A DNA stretch of 64,000 bases from Prescottella equi (lineage in GTDB: Bacteria; Actinomycetota; Actinomycetes; Mycobacteriales; Mycobacteriaceae), in assembly GCF_020171745.1 (NCBI RefSeq), contig NZ_JAIVAH010000027.1, positions 1 through 64,000 on the forward strand, read 5' to 3'. The notes under the pieces were generated by a model. The model made no database searches and was not told the DNA's origin. It saw only the letters and a program-made list of their open reading frames with translations. Shown piece by piece: positions 28,544-39,757 of this stretch; within the stretch, counting starts at the first letter, position 1; each line of letters opens with the position of its first letter. A program made the translations under genes and the position numbers.

Positions 28544-29170
28544 GTGGGAGATCGGCCGCAGGAGCAGCAGTTGAACCTCGCCGACGAGGCGACCGGCCAG
28601 GCATCGATCGAGATGTCGACCGTCGACGACGTGCAGCCCGGACTGTTCCCCGACGACACCGTCCCCGACGAGCTCGTCGGCTACCGGGTGCCCACGGCGT
28701 GCCAGATCGCCGGCATCACCTACCGCCAGCTCGACTACTGGGCCCGTACGAACCTCGTGGTCCCGTCGATTCGCGGTGCGGCCGGCTCCGGCAGCCAGCG
28801 GCTGTATTCCTTCAAGGACATTCTCGTCCTGAAGATCGTCAAGCGCTTGCTCGATACCGGCATCTCGCTGCAGAACATCCGCGTCGCGGTGGACCACCTG
28901 CGGCAGCGCGGGGTCGGTGACCTTGCACGCATCACGTTGTTCTCGGACGGCACCACCGTCTACGAGTGCACCTCGCCGGAAGAGGTCGTCGACCTGTTGC
29001 AGGGTGGGCAGGGTGTGTTCGGCATTGCGGTCAGCGGTGCGATGCGGGAACTCACCGGGACCATCGCCGATTTCCCGGCCGAGCGCGCCGACGGCGGCGA
29101 GGCCACCCAGAGCCCCGAGGACGAGTTGGCGTCGCGCCGCAAGAACAGGGGCGCTCGCAAGATCGGCTAG
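28544..29170 (+). CDS. MerR family regulator (Rv1830-like)
   Basis: 208 residues. After a ~45-residue acidic tail, the MerR HTH reads YRVPTACQIAGITYRQLDYWARTNLVVPSIRGAAGSGSQRLYSF (in parts, about residues 46-90). A helical dimerisation region and a basic tail follow. In mycobacteria the orthologue (Rv1830, McdR) affects cell division and growth. GTG 28544 has GAGAGGGAG upstream. It lies directly before the glycine riboswitch. Confidence 0.92.
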   Translation: MGDRPQEQQLNLADEATGQASIEMSTVDDVQPGLFPDDTVPDELVGYRVPTACQIAGITYRQLDYWARTNLVVPSIRGAAGSGSQRLYSFKDILVLKIVKRLLDTGISLQNIRVAVDHLRQRGVGDLARITLFSDGTTVYECTSPEEVVDLLQGGQGVFGIAVSGAMRELTGTIADFPAERADGGEATQSPEDELASRRKNRGARKIG

Positions 29171-29216
29171 CCGGTTGCCCCGGTTCGGGGTGTTCGGTGG
29201 GCGCGGCGCCGTGACA

Positions 29217-29222
29217 TAGAAT
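29217..29222 (+). promoter_or_regulatory. candidate -10 for the riboswitch-gcvP transcript
   Basis: TAGAAT at 29217-29222, about 20 bases ahead of the first aptamer, fits TANNNT. A weak TTCGGT lies 18 bp upstream. Confidence 0.45.
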
Positions 29223-29237
29223 GTCGGTGCGTCGCCG

Positions 29238-29500
29238 TCGCGCGGGAGAGTTCCGGGCAGAGTTGCATGTACTGCCCGGGCGCCGAAGGAGCAGCACCTC
29301 CCCGTCAATCTCTCAGGCACCCAGGACCGTGCGGGCTCCGACGCCTCTGGAAAGCGGTGGGAGTACCCACCCGCCCACGGGGAAAGGCGTATGTCGTCCG
29401 GGTCTCGGACCGGTCGATGTGGCAGCCGAATCTCTCAGGCGCTCGGAAGATCGAGCAGGCGACAGAGGGGGAGGAACGTTCCGTTCGTGGAACGCATCCT
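29238..29500 (+). promoter_or_regulatory. Tandem glycine riboswitch
   Basis: Two aptamers in a row. Aptamer 1 (about 29241-29356) has GGGAGAG, GCCGAAGGAGCAGC, CAATCTCTCAGGCACCCAGGAC (in parts) and closes with CTCTGGAAAGCG. Aptamer 2 (about 29357-29472) has GTGGGAGTACCCACC, GCAGCCGAATCTCTCAGGCG and ends ACAGAGGGGG. This is the known cooperative glycine sensor. A short hairpin CGTTCC/GGAACG (29477-29482 with 29489-29494) between aptamer 2 and the start may be part of the expression platform; no T-run is seen, so translation control is likelier than termination. Confidence 0.92.
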
Positions 29501-29528
29501 GTACCTGCCGAACCGCCTGGGAGTTCAC

Positions 29529-32369
<2,841 letters not shown>

Positions 32370-32378
32370 CATAGGAGT

Positions 32379-32416
32379 GAAGGGGCCGGTCCGTCCGATG
32401 ACAGGCCGGCCCCTTC
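32379..32416 (+). terminator. gcvP terminator
   Basis: An 11-bp stem GAAGGGGCCGG (32379-32389) pairs with 32406-32416 around a 16-base loop, ten bases after the gcvP stop. There is no T-run, as is common for actinobacterial terminators. Confidence 0.7.
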
Positions 32417-32604
32417 GTCGTCTCCGGGATCACCGGTCGATGGAGATCCGCGTCGGACGGAACCCTGTGGAAAGCGGAAATTCGGGTCGGTTTGCGTCGA
32501 CTGTCACGACTCGACGTGGTCCGGATTCGGAAGCCCCGACGGGACGGGCCGTCCGATACCGAAACGTCGTTGACCTGGCGGTGCGCCCGGCACATGATCG
32601 ATGA

Positions 32605-33444
32605 ATGGTCGAGGTGCCGGACGAGGTGCACACCGCGCGGGTCGCGGATCTGTTCGATCTGGTCGCGGACAGCTACGACAACCTGGGTGTGCCGTTCTTC
32701 GGGCCCATCGCGCAGCGGCTCGTCGAGGCGGTCGACCCGCAGCCGGGCGCTCGCGCGCTCGACGTGGGCTGCGGTCGGGGAGCGGTGCTGTTCCGGCTGG
32801 CGGAGGCCGTCGGCGCGTCCGGCGACGTGACCGGAATCGATCTCGCGCCGCGGATGGTGGCCGTCACCGCGCATGAGGCGCGGGCGCGAGGGTTGACGAA
32901 CGTGCACCTGCAGGTGATGGACGCGATGCGGCCGTCCCTTCCGCACGGCCACTACGACATCGTGACCGCATCGTTCATGCTCTTCTTCCTGCCGGATCCC
33001 GCGGCTGCGCTGACCGCGTGGCGGTCATTACTTGTTCCGCACGGCACCGTCGGCGTTTCGACGTTCGGTGCGTGGGATCCGCGATGGGAGGAGTTGGACG
33101 ACCTGTTCGCGCCGTACCGTGACGCGCGCTTCTTCACGGTCGATCCGCGTGACCCGGACGGGCCGTTCGGGACGGACGCCGCCGTCGAGGCGTTGATGCG
33201 GGCCGCCGGCCTCGTCCATCAGCGCACCACGTCCTTCGATCTCGAACTCGGGTTCGACGACCCGGCGCAGTGGTATTCGTGGACGCGCTCCCACGGGCAG
33301 CGCATGCTCTGGGATTCGATTCCGGAGGCCGAACGCGACCGGGTCCGGGACGCGGCGCTCGAGCGGGTCGAGGGCTGGCGTGACGACCGCGGCCGGGTCG
33401 TGACTCGGCACAGGATCAGGCTGACGCTCGCGGAACGTCCCTGA
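32605..33444 (+). CDS. Class I SAM-dependent methyltransferase
   Basis: 279 residues. SAM motif I ALDVGCGRGAVLFRLAEAVG near residue 52, acidic end of strand 2 GIDLAPRMV, and motif III region YDIVTASFMLFFLPDPAAAL. It resembles UbiE/menaquinone-type small-molecule methyltransferases. ATG 32605 or ATG 32601 (out of frame) occur; a separate promoter in the 160-base gap after the gcvP terminator is expected but not pinned down. Substrate unknown. Confidence 0.85.
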   Translation: MVEVPDEVHTARVADLFDLVADSYDNLGVPFFGPIAQRLVEAVDPQPGARALDVGCGRGAVLFRLAEAVGASGDVTGIDLAPRMVAVTAHEARARGLTNVHLQVMDAMRPSLPHGHYDIVTASFMLFFLPDPAAALTAWRSLLVPHGTVGVSTFGAWDPRWEELDDLFAPYRDARFFTVDPRDPDGPFGTDAAVEALMRAAGLVHQRTTSFDLELGFDDPAQWYSWTRSHGQRMLWDSIPEAERDRVRDAALERVEGWRDDRGRVVTRHRIRLTLAERP

Positions 33445-33479
33445 CGCCCGGTCGTCGCGGGCCGAAGAGAGGGGGAGTG

Positions 33480-33920
33480 GTGTCGAGGATCATCGTCGCC
33501 GTGATCGTCGTCGCGGCGCTTCTCGGAACGGGTTTCGCCTTCTTTCACGCGTTGTCGGACGTCGCGCAGACGTCGACGGAGCGCCCACTCGCCAACGACG
33601 TCGCGACGGTCCAGGGCCGGACGGTGACCTGCGCCGAACTGCTGCCCGACGGCTGTTCGTTCGACATGCAGTTCGCGTTCGACCGGTGGGGTGACGGCCT
33701 GAACGCCTATGTGGCGTCGGATCTCGGGCCGTGGGGGAGGGGACTGGCCGTGGCGCCGGCCGCGAAGCTGGGTCTACAGGCGTGCAACGTGTTGTCGATG
33801 CCGGGGCAGACGTATCTCGAGTTCGAGCAGGTAGCGCGAGCGGACCATCCTGATGCGAGCACCGCGCAGCTGTTTCCGTTCTGGGACCAGGCGCGGCGGG
33901 TTCTCTGTCCAGCGGGCTAG
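33480..33920 (+). CDS. Small membrane-anchored or secreted protein, unknown
   Basis: 146 residues. The N-terminus SRIIVAVIVVAALLGTGFAFFHAL is a signal peptide or anchor; the mature part has four Cys (VTCAELLPDGCSF, LQACNVL, RRVLCPAG) that could form two disulfides. GTG 33480 has GAGGGGGAG just upstream (GTG 33477 also possible). No family recognised; reminiscent of the small secreted actinobacterial proteins with paired Cys. Confidence 0.7.
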   Translation: MSRIIVAVIVVAALLGTGFAFFHALSDVAQTSTERPLANDVATVQGRTVTCAELLPDGCSFDMQFAFDRWGDGLNAYVASDLGPWGRGLAVAPAAKLGLQACNVLSMPGQTYLEFEQVARADHPDASTAQLFPFWDQARRVLCPAG

Positions 33921-34059
33921 CTTCCCGGCGTCGGTAGTGTCATCCGATGAGAACTCTGTGCGTGACGGAATGACTTGAAAAACCGAATCCGATTGGGCTT
34001 CAGGAGTCGTGTCGCCTGACGCTATAAACAGTTCTCGAGAAGCCAGGACCAGGGCGCGC

Positions 34060-36534
34060 CTAAGCGGCGAGGAAGCCGAAGGTCCGGGCACGGTCGATCG
34101 CCTCGGCGCGCGTGTGCGCGTCCAGCTTCCGGTAGAGGGTGCGCTTGTGGGTCTTGACGGTCGAGGTCGACAGGAACATCAGTGCCGCGATCTGCCCCAC
34201 CGTCAAACCTCGCGCCACGCCGTCGAGCACAGTCCGCTCGCGCGCTGTGAGTTGGGGGAACTCCAGCGTCGTGGGGTAGTGCTCGACGGCCGGTGCCGCC
34301 AGGAACTGAGCGAGCGTCGGCGACGGGCGTCCGGCACGTTCACCGAGGGCGACCACCGCACGGCGCTCGATCGTCGCGAATGCACCCTGGATGCCGGTCC
34401 GGTCGGCGATGGAGCAGGCGTGGGACCAGGCGCGGAGAGCGTCGGCCTCCCGGCCGAGCCTGCAGGCGGCGACTGCCTCGATCAGTAGTGCCTCGAGGTG
34501 CGCTCGTGCGTAGGGTGTCCCGAGCCAGTCGTACTTGCGGCACGTGGTGATCGCGGCCTGGTGGTCGCCGGTGAGGAGGTACGTCCGCGCGACCGCGACG
34601 ACGCCCCACGGCGTCTCGCACGACACGGAATCCGCGAGAGCCCTCGCCCGCGCGACATCGCAGAGTGCGAGACGCACTTCGATCTCGATGGCGTCGAGAA
34701 GCGACCGCACGAAGGTTCCGTTCGCGCGCGTCCGCGCTTCGGCGAATTCGGCGAGCGCCCCCAGTCCGAGGGCCGGCGCCCCCGTCGCGATGGCGTATCT
34801 ACAGCGGGCGAAGGTGACGAACGGCCACAGCTCCGCCACCTCGGGTAGTTCGCGAAGACTGTCGATGGCGTAGCCGGCGGTGTCGAGGTCGAGACTGTCG
34901 ATCGCGGTGAGTGCGCGAGCGACCGCACCGCCGATCCGGATGAGCGCCTCGGTCCACTCGTCGACGGGCGGTGTCTTGTCCTCGGTGGCCAGCCAATCGT
35001 GTGCCCGCTGCAACTCGCCGGCGAACGCCCAGTTGAGAGCGGAGTTGCCGGCGGCGTTGCGCGTGATGTAGTCCATGCGCCGCGCAGCGCCGAGTCGATG
35101 TGCCAGGCGCAGCTCGACGGTGGATTCGGCGAAGTCGCCGGCCAGCTGATAGGTGAGCCCGCTCTGCACGCGCAGGAAGGGAAGGAGGTCGGTGATCGAA
35201 TCCGGCTCGGTGTCGAGCAGCCTGCGTACCGAGCCGTGTAGGCGACGGGTCTGATCGGCGGCGGTTTCGTAGTCGCCGCCGAGTCGCTGCAGGAGAATCC
35301 GGTTCCCCACGACGGTGAGGGCCTCGCGGGGGTCCTCGGCCACCGTGAGGTCGAGGAGATCGGCCGTGTCGTAGGGGGAGACGTCGTTCGAAGGATCGCC
35401 TGACAGCTGCCGCATCAGGTCGTGCAGGGCGGTGATCCCCGGCTGGGCGTCCAGCGCGGACTCGGGGAAGGCCAGAAGTGCGTCGCGGAGCACTTCGACA
35501 TGCGAGCTCGCCAGCGTTGCGGCGTGCTGGCTCAGCAATTCGACGGCCAGTTCCCAGTTCTCGGCGTCGGCGGCACACCGCAGCGCGGCAGCGTGATCGT
35601 TCAGATCCAGATGATGGAGGGCCAGTAGCGTCGATCGCGCCGCCGGGTCGAGGCCCTCGGTGCGCTGGACGGCGATCAGTTCCGTGCGCACGGCCGGTGG
35701 CAACCGCCAGGAGTCGCCGTCGACGGTGTCGAGGTGATCCAGGAATCCGGCCGCCTCGAGGTCGTGCAGGTGGCCGGCGGAGTCGGGACCGCCACCGAGG
35801 TACTTGGCGAGGTCCGCCGTGAGGGCGTGCGCGGTCGCGGTGCGGACCAGGAAGCGTCGGTGTTCGGCGCTCACCGTCGGCAGGATGTCGTCGTGCACGT
35901 ACCGCGTGACGGTGTCGGTGAAGGCCTGTTCGAGGACGTCGCGCGTGAGTGGATGCGCCGATGTCATGGCCGCAACCACCGCAATGCAGAGCTGCGGCAT
36001 TCCGCCGGTCCGGCGGTGGAGATCGCTCATGTCGGCGGCGGTCGGGTCGAGACCGGCCGAGCGAAACAGTTCCTGTAGGTCGCCGCGCGTATACAGCAGG
36101 TCGTCGGCGCGTAGCGCGTCGTGGTCCGGTGCGAAGGACAGCGGATCTTCGAACATCGACCGACCGACCACGGTCGCCACGACGTTCACCGAGGGGTGGT
36201 CGTCGAGCAGGTTGCAGATCCGTCGCTCGACGGTCGCATCACGGAGCAGGTCGACGCGTTCGAGGACGATGTCGACCGGATCGTCGGTCGCGGGCAGACG
36301 CGCGACGACGTGTGCCCAGTACTCGTCCGTGGAGATCGTCGACGCGGGCGGGGAGACGTGGACCGCTAGGCGGCCGGCCTCGCGGGCCGCCGCCAGCCAT
36401 GCGGACGCCAGGTGCGACTTGCCGAATCCGCGAGGCGCCCGCATGACGGTGAGACTCGCGTTTCGCCGGAGACGGTTCACCAGCCTCGGCGGCGCCCACG
36501 CCACGGTCTCGTCGCTGGTGAGCTCCTGGGTCAT
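34060..36534 (-). CDS. LuxR-type regulator with N-terminal ATPase (MalT/LAL-like)
   Basis: 824 residues from ATG 36534, which has GAAGGAC upstream. N-terminal STAND-type ATPase with P-loop APRGFGKSHLA near residue 32, a middle helical repeat region (about 300-740), and a C-terminal LuxR HTH (LTARERTVLDGVARGLTVGQIAALMFLS, VKTHKRTLYRKL, in parts). Such proteins sense a small molecule in the repeat region and activate promoters when ATP-bound. Target unknown; the metallophosphoesterase operon is immediately upstream on the same strand. Confidence 0.9.
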   Translation of the reverse strand: MTQELTSDETVAWAPPRLVNRLRRNASLTVMRAPRGFGKSHLASAWLAAAREAGRLAVHVSPPASTISTDEYWAHVVARLPATDDPVDIVLERVDLLRDATVERRICNLLDDHPSVNVVATVVGRSMFEDPLSFAPDHDALRADDLLYTRGDLQELFRSAGLDPTAADMSDLHRRTGGMPQLCIAVVAAMTSAHPLTRDVLEQAFTDTVTRYVHDDILPTVSAEHRRFLVRTATAHALTADLAKYLGGGPDSAGHLHDLEAAGFLDHLDTVDGDSWRLPPAVRTELIAVQRTEGLDPAARSTLLALHHLDLNDHAAALRCAADAENWELAVELLSQHAATLASSHVEVLRDALLAFPESALDAQPGITALHDLMRQLSGDPSNDVSPYDTADLLDLTVAEDPREALTVVGNRILLQRLGGDYETAADQTRRLHGSVRRLLDTEPDSITDLLPFLRVQSGLTYQLAGDFAESTVELRLAHRLGAARRMDYITRNAAGNSALNWAFAGELQRAHDWLATEDKTPPVDEWTEALIRIGGAVARALTAIDSLDLDTAGYAIDSLRELPEVAELWPFVTFARCRYAIATGAPALGLGALAEFAEARTRANGTFVRSLLDAIEIEVRLALCDVARARALADSVSCETPWGVVAVARTYLLTGDHQAAITTCRKYDWLGTPYARAHLEALLIEAVAACRLGREADALRAWSHACSIADRTGIQGAFATIERRAVVALGERAGRPSPTLAQFLAAPAVEHYPTTLEFPQLTARERTVLDGVARGLTVGQIAALMFLSTSTVKTHKRTLYRKLDAHTRAEAIDRARTFGFLAA

Positions 36535-36705
36535 GGACGTCCTTCGGGTTCGGCACGGCGACCTGCTGCATCCGCAGAAATTGGTGGGGACGGAGGATCG
36601 ACAGAACTTCCATCCATGCACATATCGGGCGATCCAACCAGTGGTGGGCGCGTGTCGCATCATTTGTCACCCATGACATCACCCGCGCTCACACTGCTGG
36701 TTCGG

Positions 36706-37854
36706 TCAGTGGGACGGTTCCGGTCGGCTCGCGAGTTCGAGGATCGTGATCTCGGGCGGCGCGCCCACCCGAACCGGCGGACCCCAGGCGCCCGCGCCCC
36801 GTGTCGTGTACAGCACGGTGTCGCCCACCCGGTCCAGTCCGGTCACCGACGGCTGCTGCAGGGGGACGAGGTATCCCAGCGGCCACATCTGGCCGCCATG
36901 CGTGTGGCCCGACAGCTGCAGGTCCACACCGAGTTCGGACGCCTCGAGCGCCTGCTTCGGCTGGTGCGCGAGGAGCATCACGAAGCGGCCGGGGTCGCGC
37001 CCGGCCAGTGCGGCGGGAAGGTCCGGCTCGTACGGGGCGGGGGAGGTTCGGTCGTGGATGCCGGCCAGGTCGATGACGCCGCCGCCGCGATGGATCTCGA
37101 CGCGTTCGTTGCGCAGCGTCCGAATGCCGAGGGCGTCCCACAGATCCAGCCAGCGGCCGCCGTCGCCGGCGTAGAACTCGTGGTTGCCGCTCACCCCGAA
37201 CACGCCGAGCGGCGCGCGCAGATCCCGGAGCGGTTCCAGGTCGCGGCCGACCTTCGCGACGGTGCCGTCGACGAGATCGCCGCCGAGCAGAATCAGTTCG
37301 GGCTTCTGCGCGTTGACCAGTTCGACGACCTTGCGGGTGAAGCCGACGCCACGGGCCGGGCCGACGTGCAGGTCGGTCACGAGCGCGATCCGCATGCCCG
37401 CGAACTCGCTCGGCAGGCGCCGCAACGGCACCCGGACCCGCTGGATCCGGGGTGTGTGCGCCTCGACGACGCCGTAGCCCGCGGCACCGATCGCGGCGAC
37501 CGTCACCGCGGCGGTCGCACCGCGCAGCACCCGGCGGCGGGACGGGTCCGTGGGCTGCGGACGTCCCGCGAGGCGGGCAAGCCCGGATCCCGAGGCGACG
37601 AGGAGCAATCCGAGCACGAGGTACAGGAGCGCGGCGAGCCACACCCAGCCGACGAAGCCGGGGATCCGCGCCCACGCCGGGTCGAACACCTCACCGCTGC
37701 CGATGCCGACGAGGGCGAGGAGCCACAGCACGACGAGCGCGACGTCGACGGCGCGGGCCGGTCGACCCTTCAGTCCGGTCGCGCGGACCAGGCGGCGGTG
37801 CAGCCAGTAGCTGACCAGGGCGAGGAAGACCCCGAAGATCGCGATGCGAACCAT
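36706..37854 (-). CDS. Membrane-anchored calcineurin-like metallophosphoesterase
   Basis: 382 residues. About four helices in the first 130 residues (VRIAIFGVFLALVSYWL, VALVVLWLLALVGIG, FVGWVWLAALLYLVLGLLLVA, and TAAVTVAAIGAAGYG), then the phosphoesterase with all motifs: VTDLHVGP, GGDLVDG, GNHEFY, LAHQP, GHTHGGQ. YaeI/LpxH-type enzymes of this plan act on lipid or nucleotide phosphates outside or at the membrane. It starts 3 bases after the VWA gene stop, so they are one operon. Confidence 0.9.
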   Translation of the reverse strand: MVRIAIFGVFLALVSYWLHRRLVRATGLKGRPARAVDVALVVLWLLALVGIGSGEVFDPAWARIPGFVGWVWLAALLYLVLGLLLVASGSGLARLAGRPQPTDPSRRRVLRGATAAVTVAAIGAAGYGVVEAHTPRIQRVRVPLRRLPSEFAGMRIALVTDLHVGPARGVGFTRKVVELVNAQKPELILLGGDLVDGTVAKVGRDLEPLRDLRAPLGVFGVSGNHEFYAGDGGRWLDLWDALGIRTLRNERVEIHRGGGVIDLAGIHDRTSPAPYEPDLPAALAGRDPGRFVMLLAHQPKQALEASELGVDLQLSGHTHGGQMWPLGYLVPLQQPSVTGLDRVGDTVLYTTRGAGAWGPPVRVGAPPEITILELASRPEPSH

Positions 37855-37857
37855 GGT

Positions 37858-39612
37858 CTACGACAGCGTCTTCGCGAACGCGTCCCCGAGTGCGGGGCCC
37901 TGCGTGGACGGCACAGCGATCAGCGTGCCACCGGTGCGGTCCGCCATCGACTGCAGCGTCGCCTGGTCGCTGTTCTCGCCGATGGAGATCACGTCGACCC
38001 GCACGGGATGCGCTGCGCCGGTGAGTGCCTGCATGAGCTTCTGCGTCCCGGTCGAGGTGTCGTCGTTGGGGCCGTCTGTGACGAGCAGCACCGAGTTCGG
38101 CCGACCGTCGACGAAGCCGTCCACGGCGCGCTCGTGCGCGGTGATCACCGACGCGTATGTCGATGTCGCGGTGGCCGGGCGCAGCGACCGCAGCGCCGTC
38201 TCGACCCGCTGCCTGCGGTCGCCGTCCGACAGCGGCCCGGTCGGCACCTTCACCAGGTACGGCTTGTTGCCGTCGAGGCCGCGGCTGTACACCCACAGAC
38301 CCACGTCCGACGATGCGGGCAGCGCCGCGATCCGGGCAGTCAGCGCGTCGACGGTGTTGCTCAGCCGGGTGCCGTCGCCGTCGGCGTAGCCCATCGAACC
38401 GGAGACATCGAGCAGGATCGTCGTCGCCTGCGGGACGGCAGGATTCGAGAACGTCTGTGCGAGTCGCACGGCGGCGGGTCCGGTCGCGGGGGCGAGAACC
38501 TGGCCGAGCGGTGGCATCGGGGTGCGGTCGGTGGCCGGCGGCGTGCGATCACCGACCCGGAAACCCGTGTCCACGAAGTGCTGCGTCTGTTCCGGCTGAC
38601 GTAGGAAGTCGACGAACTGCGCGGCCGCGCGGCCGAGGGTCTCGTCGACCCAAGGCGCCGCCAGGATCGCGGCAGGGTGGTCGAGGACCGGCGTCGCGCC
38701 CGCCGGTGCATAGGCGACGAGGCCGCGAGCGTCGTCGCCGGCGGCGTACAGCTGCTGTTCGGTGGCGGGCACCGCGTGGACCGGTGCCGACGCGGGCGCG
38801 GTCTGCCCGGCGAGCAGCGCAAGGGCGTCCGCGGTGGTGGTGGGGGCGTTGTCGATGGCACTGCTGCCGGTCGCGAGAGTGCCGATCGCGGTGACCACCT
38901 GAGGGGAGCCGGCCTGCGTCTCGTCGAGGGGCCCGGTTCCGGCGTTCGCCGTCGCGGCCGCCACCGCGTCGAGCGCCGCGTCGGTCGCGGCGGAACCCGG
39001 CCCGGTGGGCAGGGCGAGTCGCAGGCCGCCCCAGCCGCCCAGTCCGATCTTGTCGAGCGAGTCCTTGCCGCTCTGCAGGGCGGGCAGGTTCTGCCACCCG
39101 GTTCCGGCCGCGGTCAGGGCGAGCGCCAGTTCCTCCGGTGCCGCGACGACGACGGGACTCGACGCGAGCGGCTTGGGTGTGCCGTCCACGATGCCGGCAC
39201 CCGCGAGCCGGTCGATCGCGGTGCCGCTCGCCGGAATCCACAGTGCAGGGGCGGGACCGAGCTCTCCCTTCCACGGGCCGTCCGGTGCGGCGGCCAGCGC
39301 CTCGGTCACCGCGGAGGTGGACGCGTCGTGCACCGACACCGACACGCAGTGGTCGCGGACCACGGGCAGGGTGTCGGTGAACCGGGCGGCGAGGTCGCGG
39401 AGCGGGCCGGCGATGCTCGGATCGGCGGCGACGTCGAGCTGCACGTCTCCCTCGACGCACGCGCCCGCCGCGGCCGTGCCCTGACTGCTCGCACGGTCCC
39501 TGAGCTGGAACCAGCCGACGACGCCGAGCACGATCACGATCACCGACACCACCGCGATGACCGGTCCTTTGCTGACGCCGCGGGTGCGCCGATCACTGCG
39601 ATGCTGCCCCAC
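37858..39612 (-). CDS. Solute-binding domain-VWA domain fusion protein
   Basis: 584 residues from GTG 39612. One N-terminal helix (PVIAVVSVIVIVLGVVGWF, about 18-37), a periplasmic-binding-protein-like region (about 55-370) and a von Willebrand A domain (about 385-584) with intact MIDAS: DVSGS, a Thr in STYASV and TDGPND. The protein should face the outside. An alternative ATG at 39696 lies upstream of the likely promoter, so GTG is preferred. Known in databases, as I recall, only as 'substrate-binding and VWA domain protein'; function unknown. Confidence 0.82.
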   Translation of the reverse strand: MGQHRSDRRTRGVSKGPVIAVVSVIVIVLGVVGWFQLRDRASSQGTAAAGACVEGDVQLDVAADPSIAGPLRDLAARFTDTLPVVRDHCVSVSVHDASTSAVTEALAAAPDGPWKGELGPAPALWIPASGTAIDRLAGAGIVDGTPKPLASSPVVVAAPEELALALTAAGTGWQNLPALQSGKDSLDKIGLGGWGGLRLALPTGPGSAATDAALDAVAAATANAGTGPLDETQAGSPQVVTAIGTLATGSSAIDNAPTTTADALALLAGQTAPASAPVHAVPATEQQLYAAGDDARGLVAYAPAGATPVLDHPAAILAAPWVDETLGRAAAQFVDFLRQPEQTQHFVDTGFRVGDRTPPATDRTPMPPLGQVLAPATGPAAVRLAQTFSNPAVPQATTILLDVSGSMGYADGDGTRLSNTVDALTARIAALPASSDVGLWVYSRGLDGNKPYLVKVPTGPLSDGDRRQRVETALRSLRPATATSTYASVITAHERAVDGFVDGRPNSVLLVTDGPNDDTSTGTQKLMQALTGAAHPVRVDVISIGENSDQATLQSMADRTGGTLIAVPSTQGPALGDAFAKTLS

Positions 39613-39673
39613 GTGGAAAACCGCCTTGCTCTCTACCGCGTCGGACCGGCGCCCGACCGGCCCCGACGAACGC

Positions 39674-39702
39674 AGTCTAGTGACGAATACGGACATCCCG
39701 AA
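39674..39702 (-). promoter_or_regulatory. candidate promoter of the VWA operon
   Basis: On the minus strand TTCGGG (39702-39697), 17 bp, TAGACT (39679-39674). It places the start near 39667, about 55 bases before GTG 39612. Confidence 0.35.
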
Positions 39703-39707
39703 CGCGC

Positions 39708-39741
39708 GCGGCCCCGGCACCTGTGACGGTGCCGGGGCCGC
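39708..39741 (-). terminator. glcB terminator
   Basis: A perfect 14-bp GC-rich stem (39708-39721 with 39728-39741, loop TGTGAC) 16 bases after the glcB stop. No T-run. It separates glcB from the VWA operon promoter. Confidence 0.75.
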
Positions 39742-39757
39742 GAGCGGTGGGCGAGGA

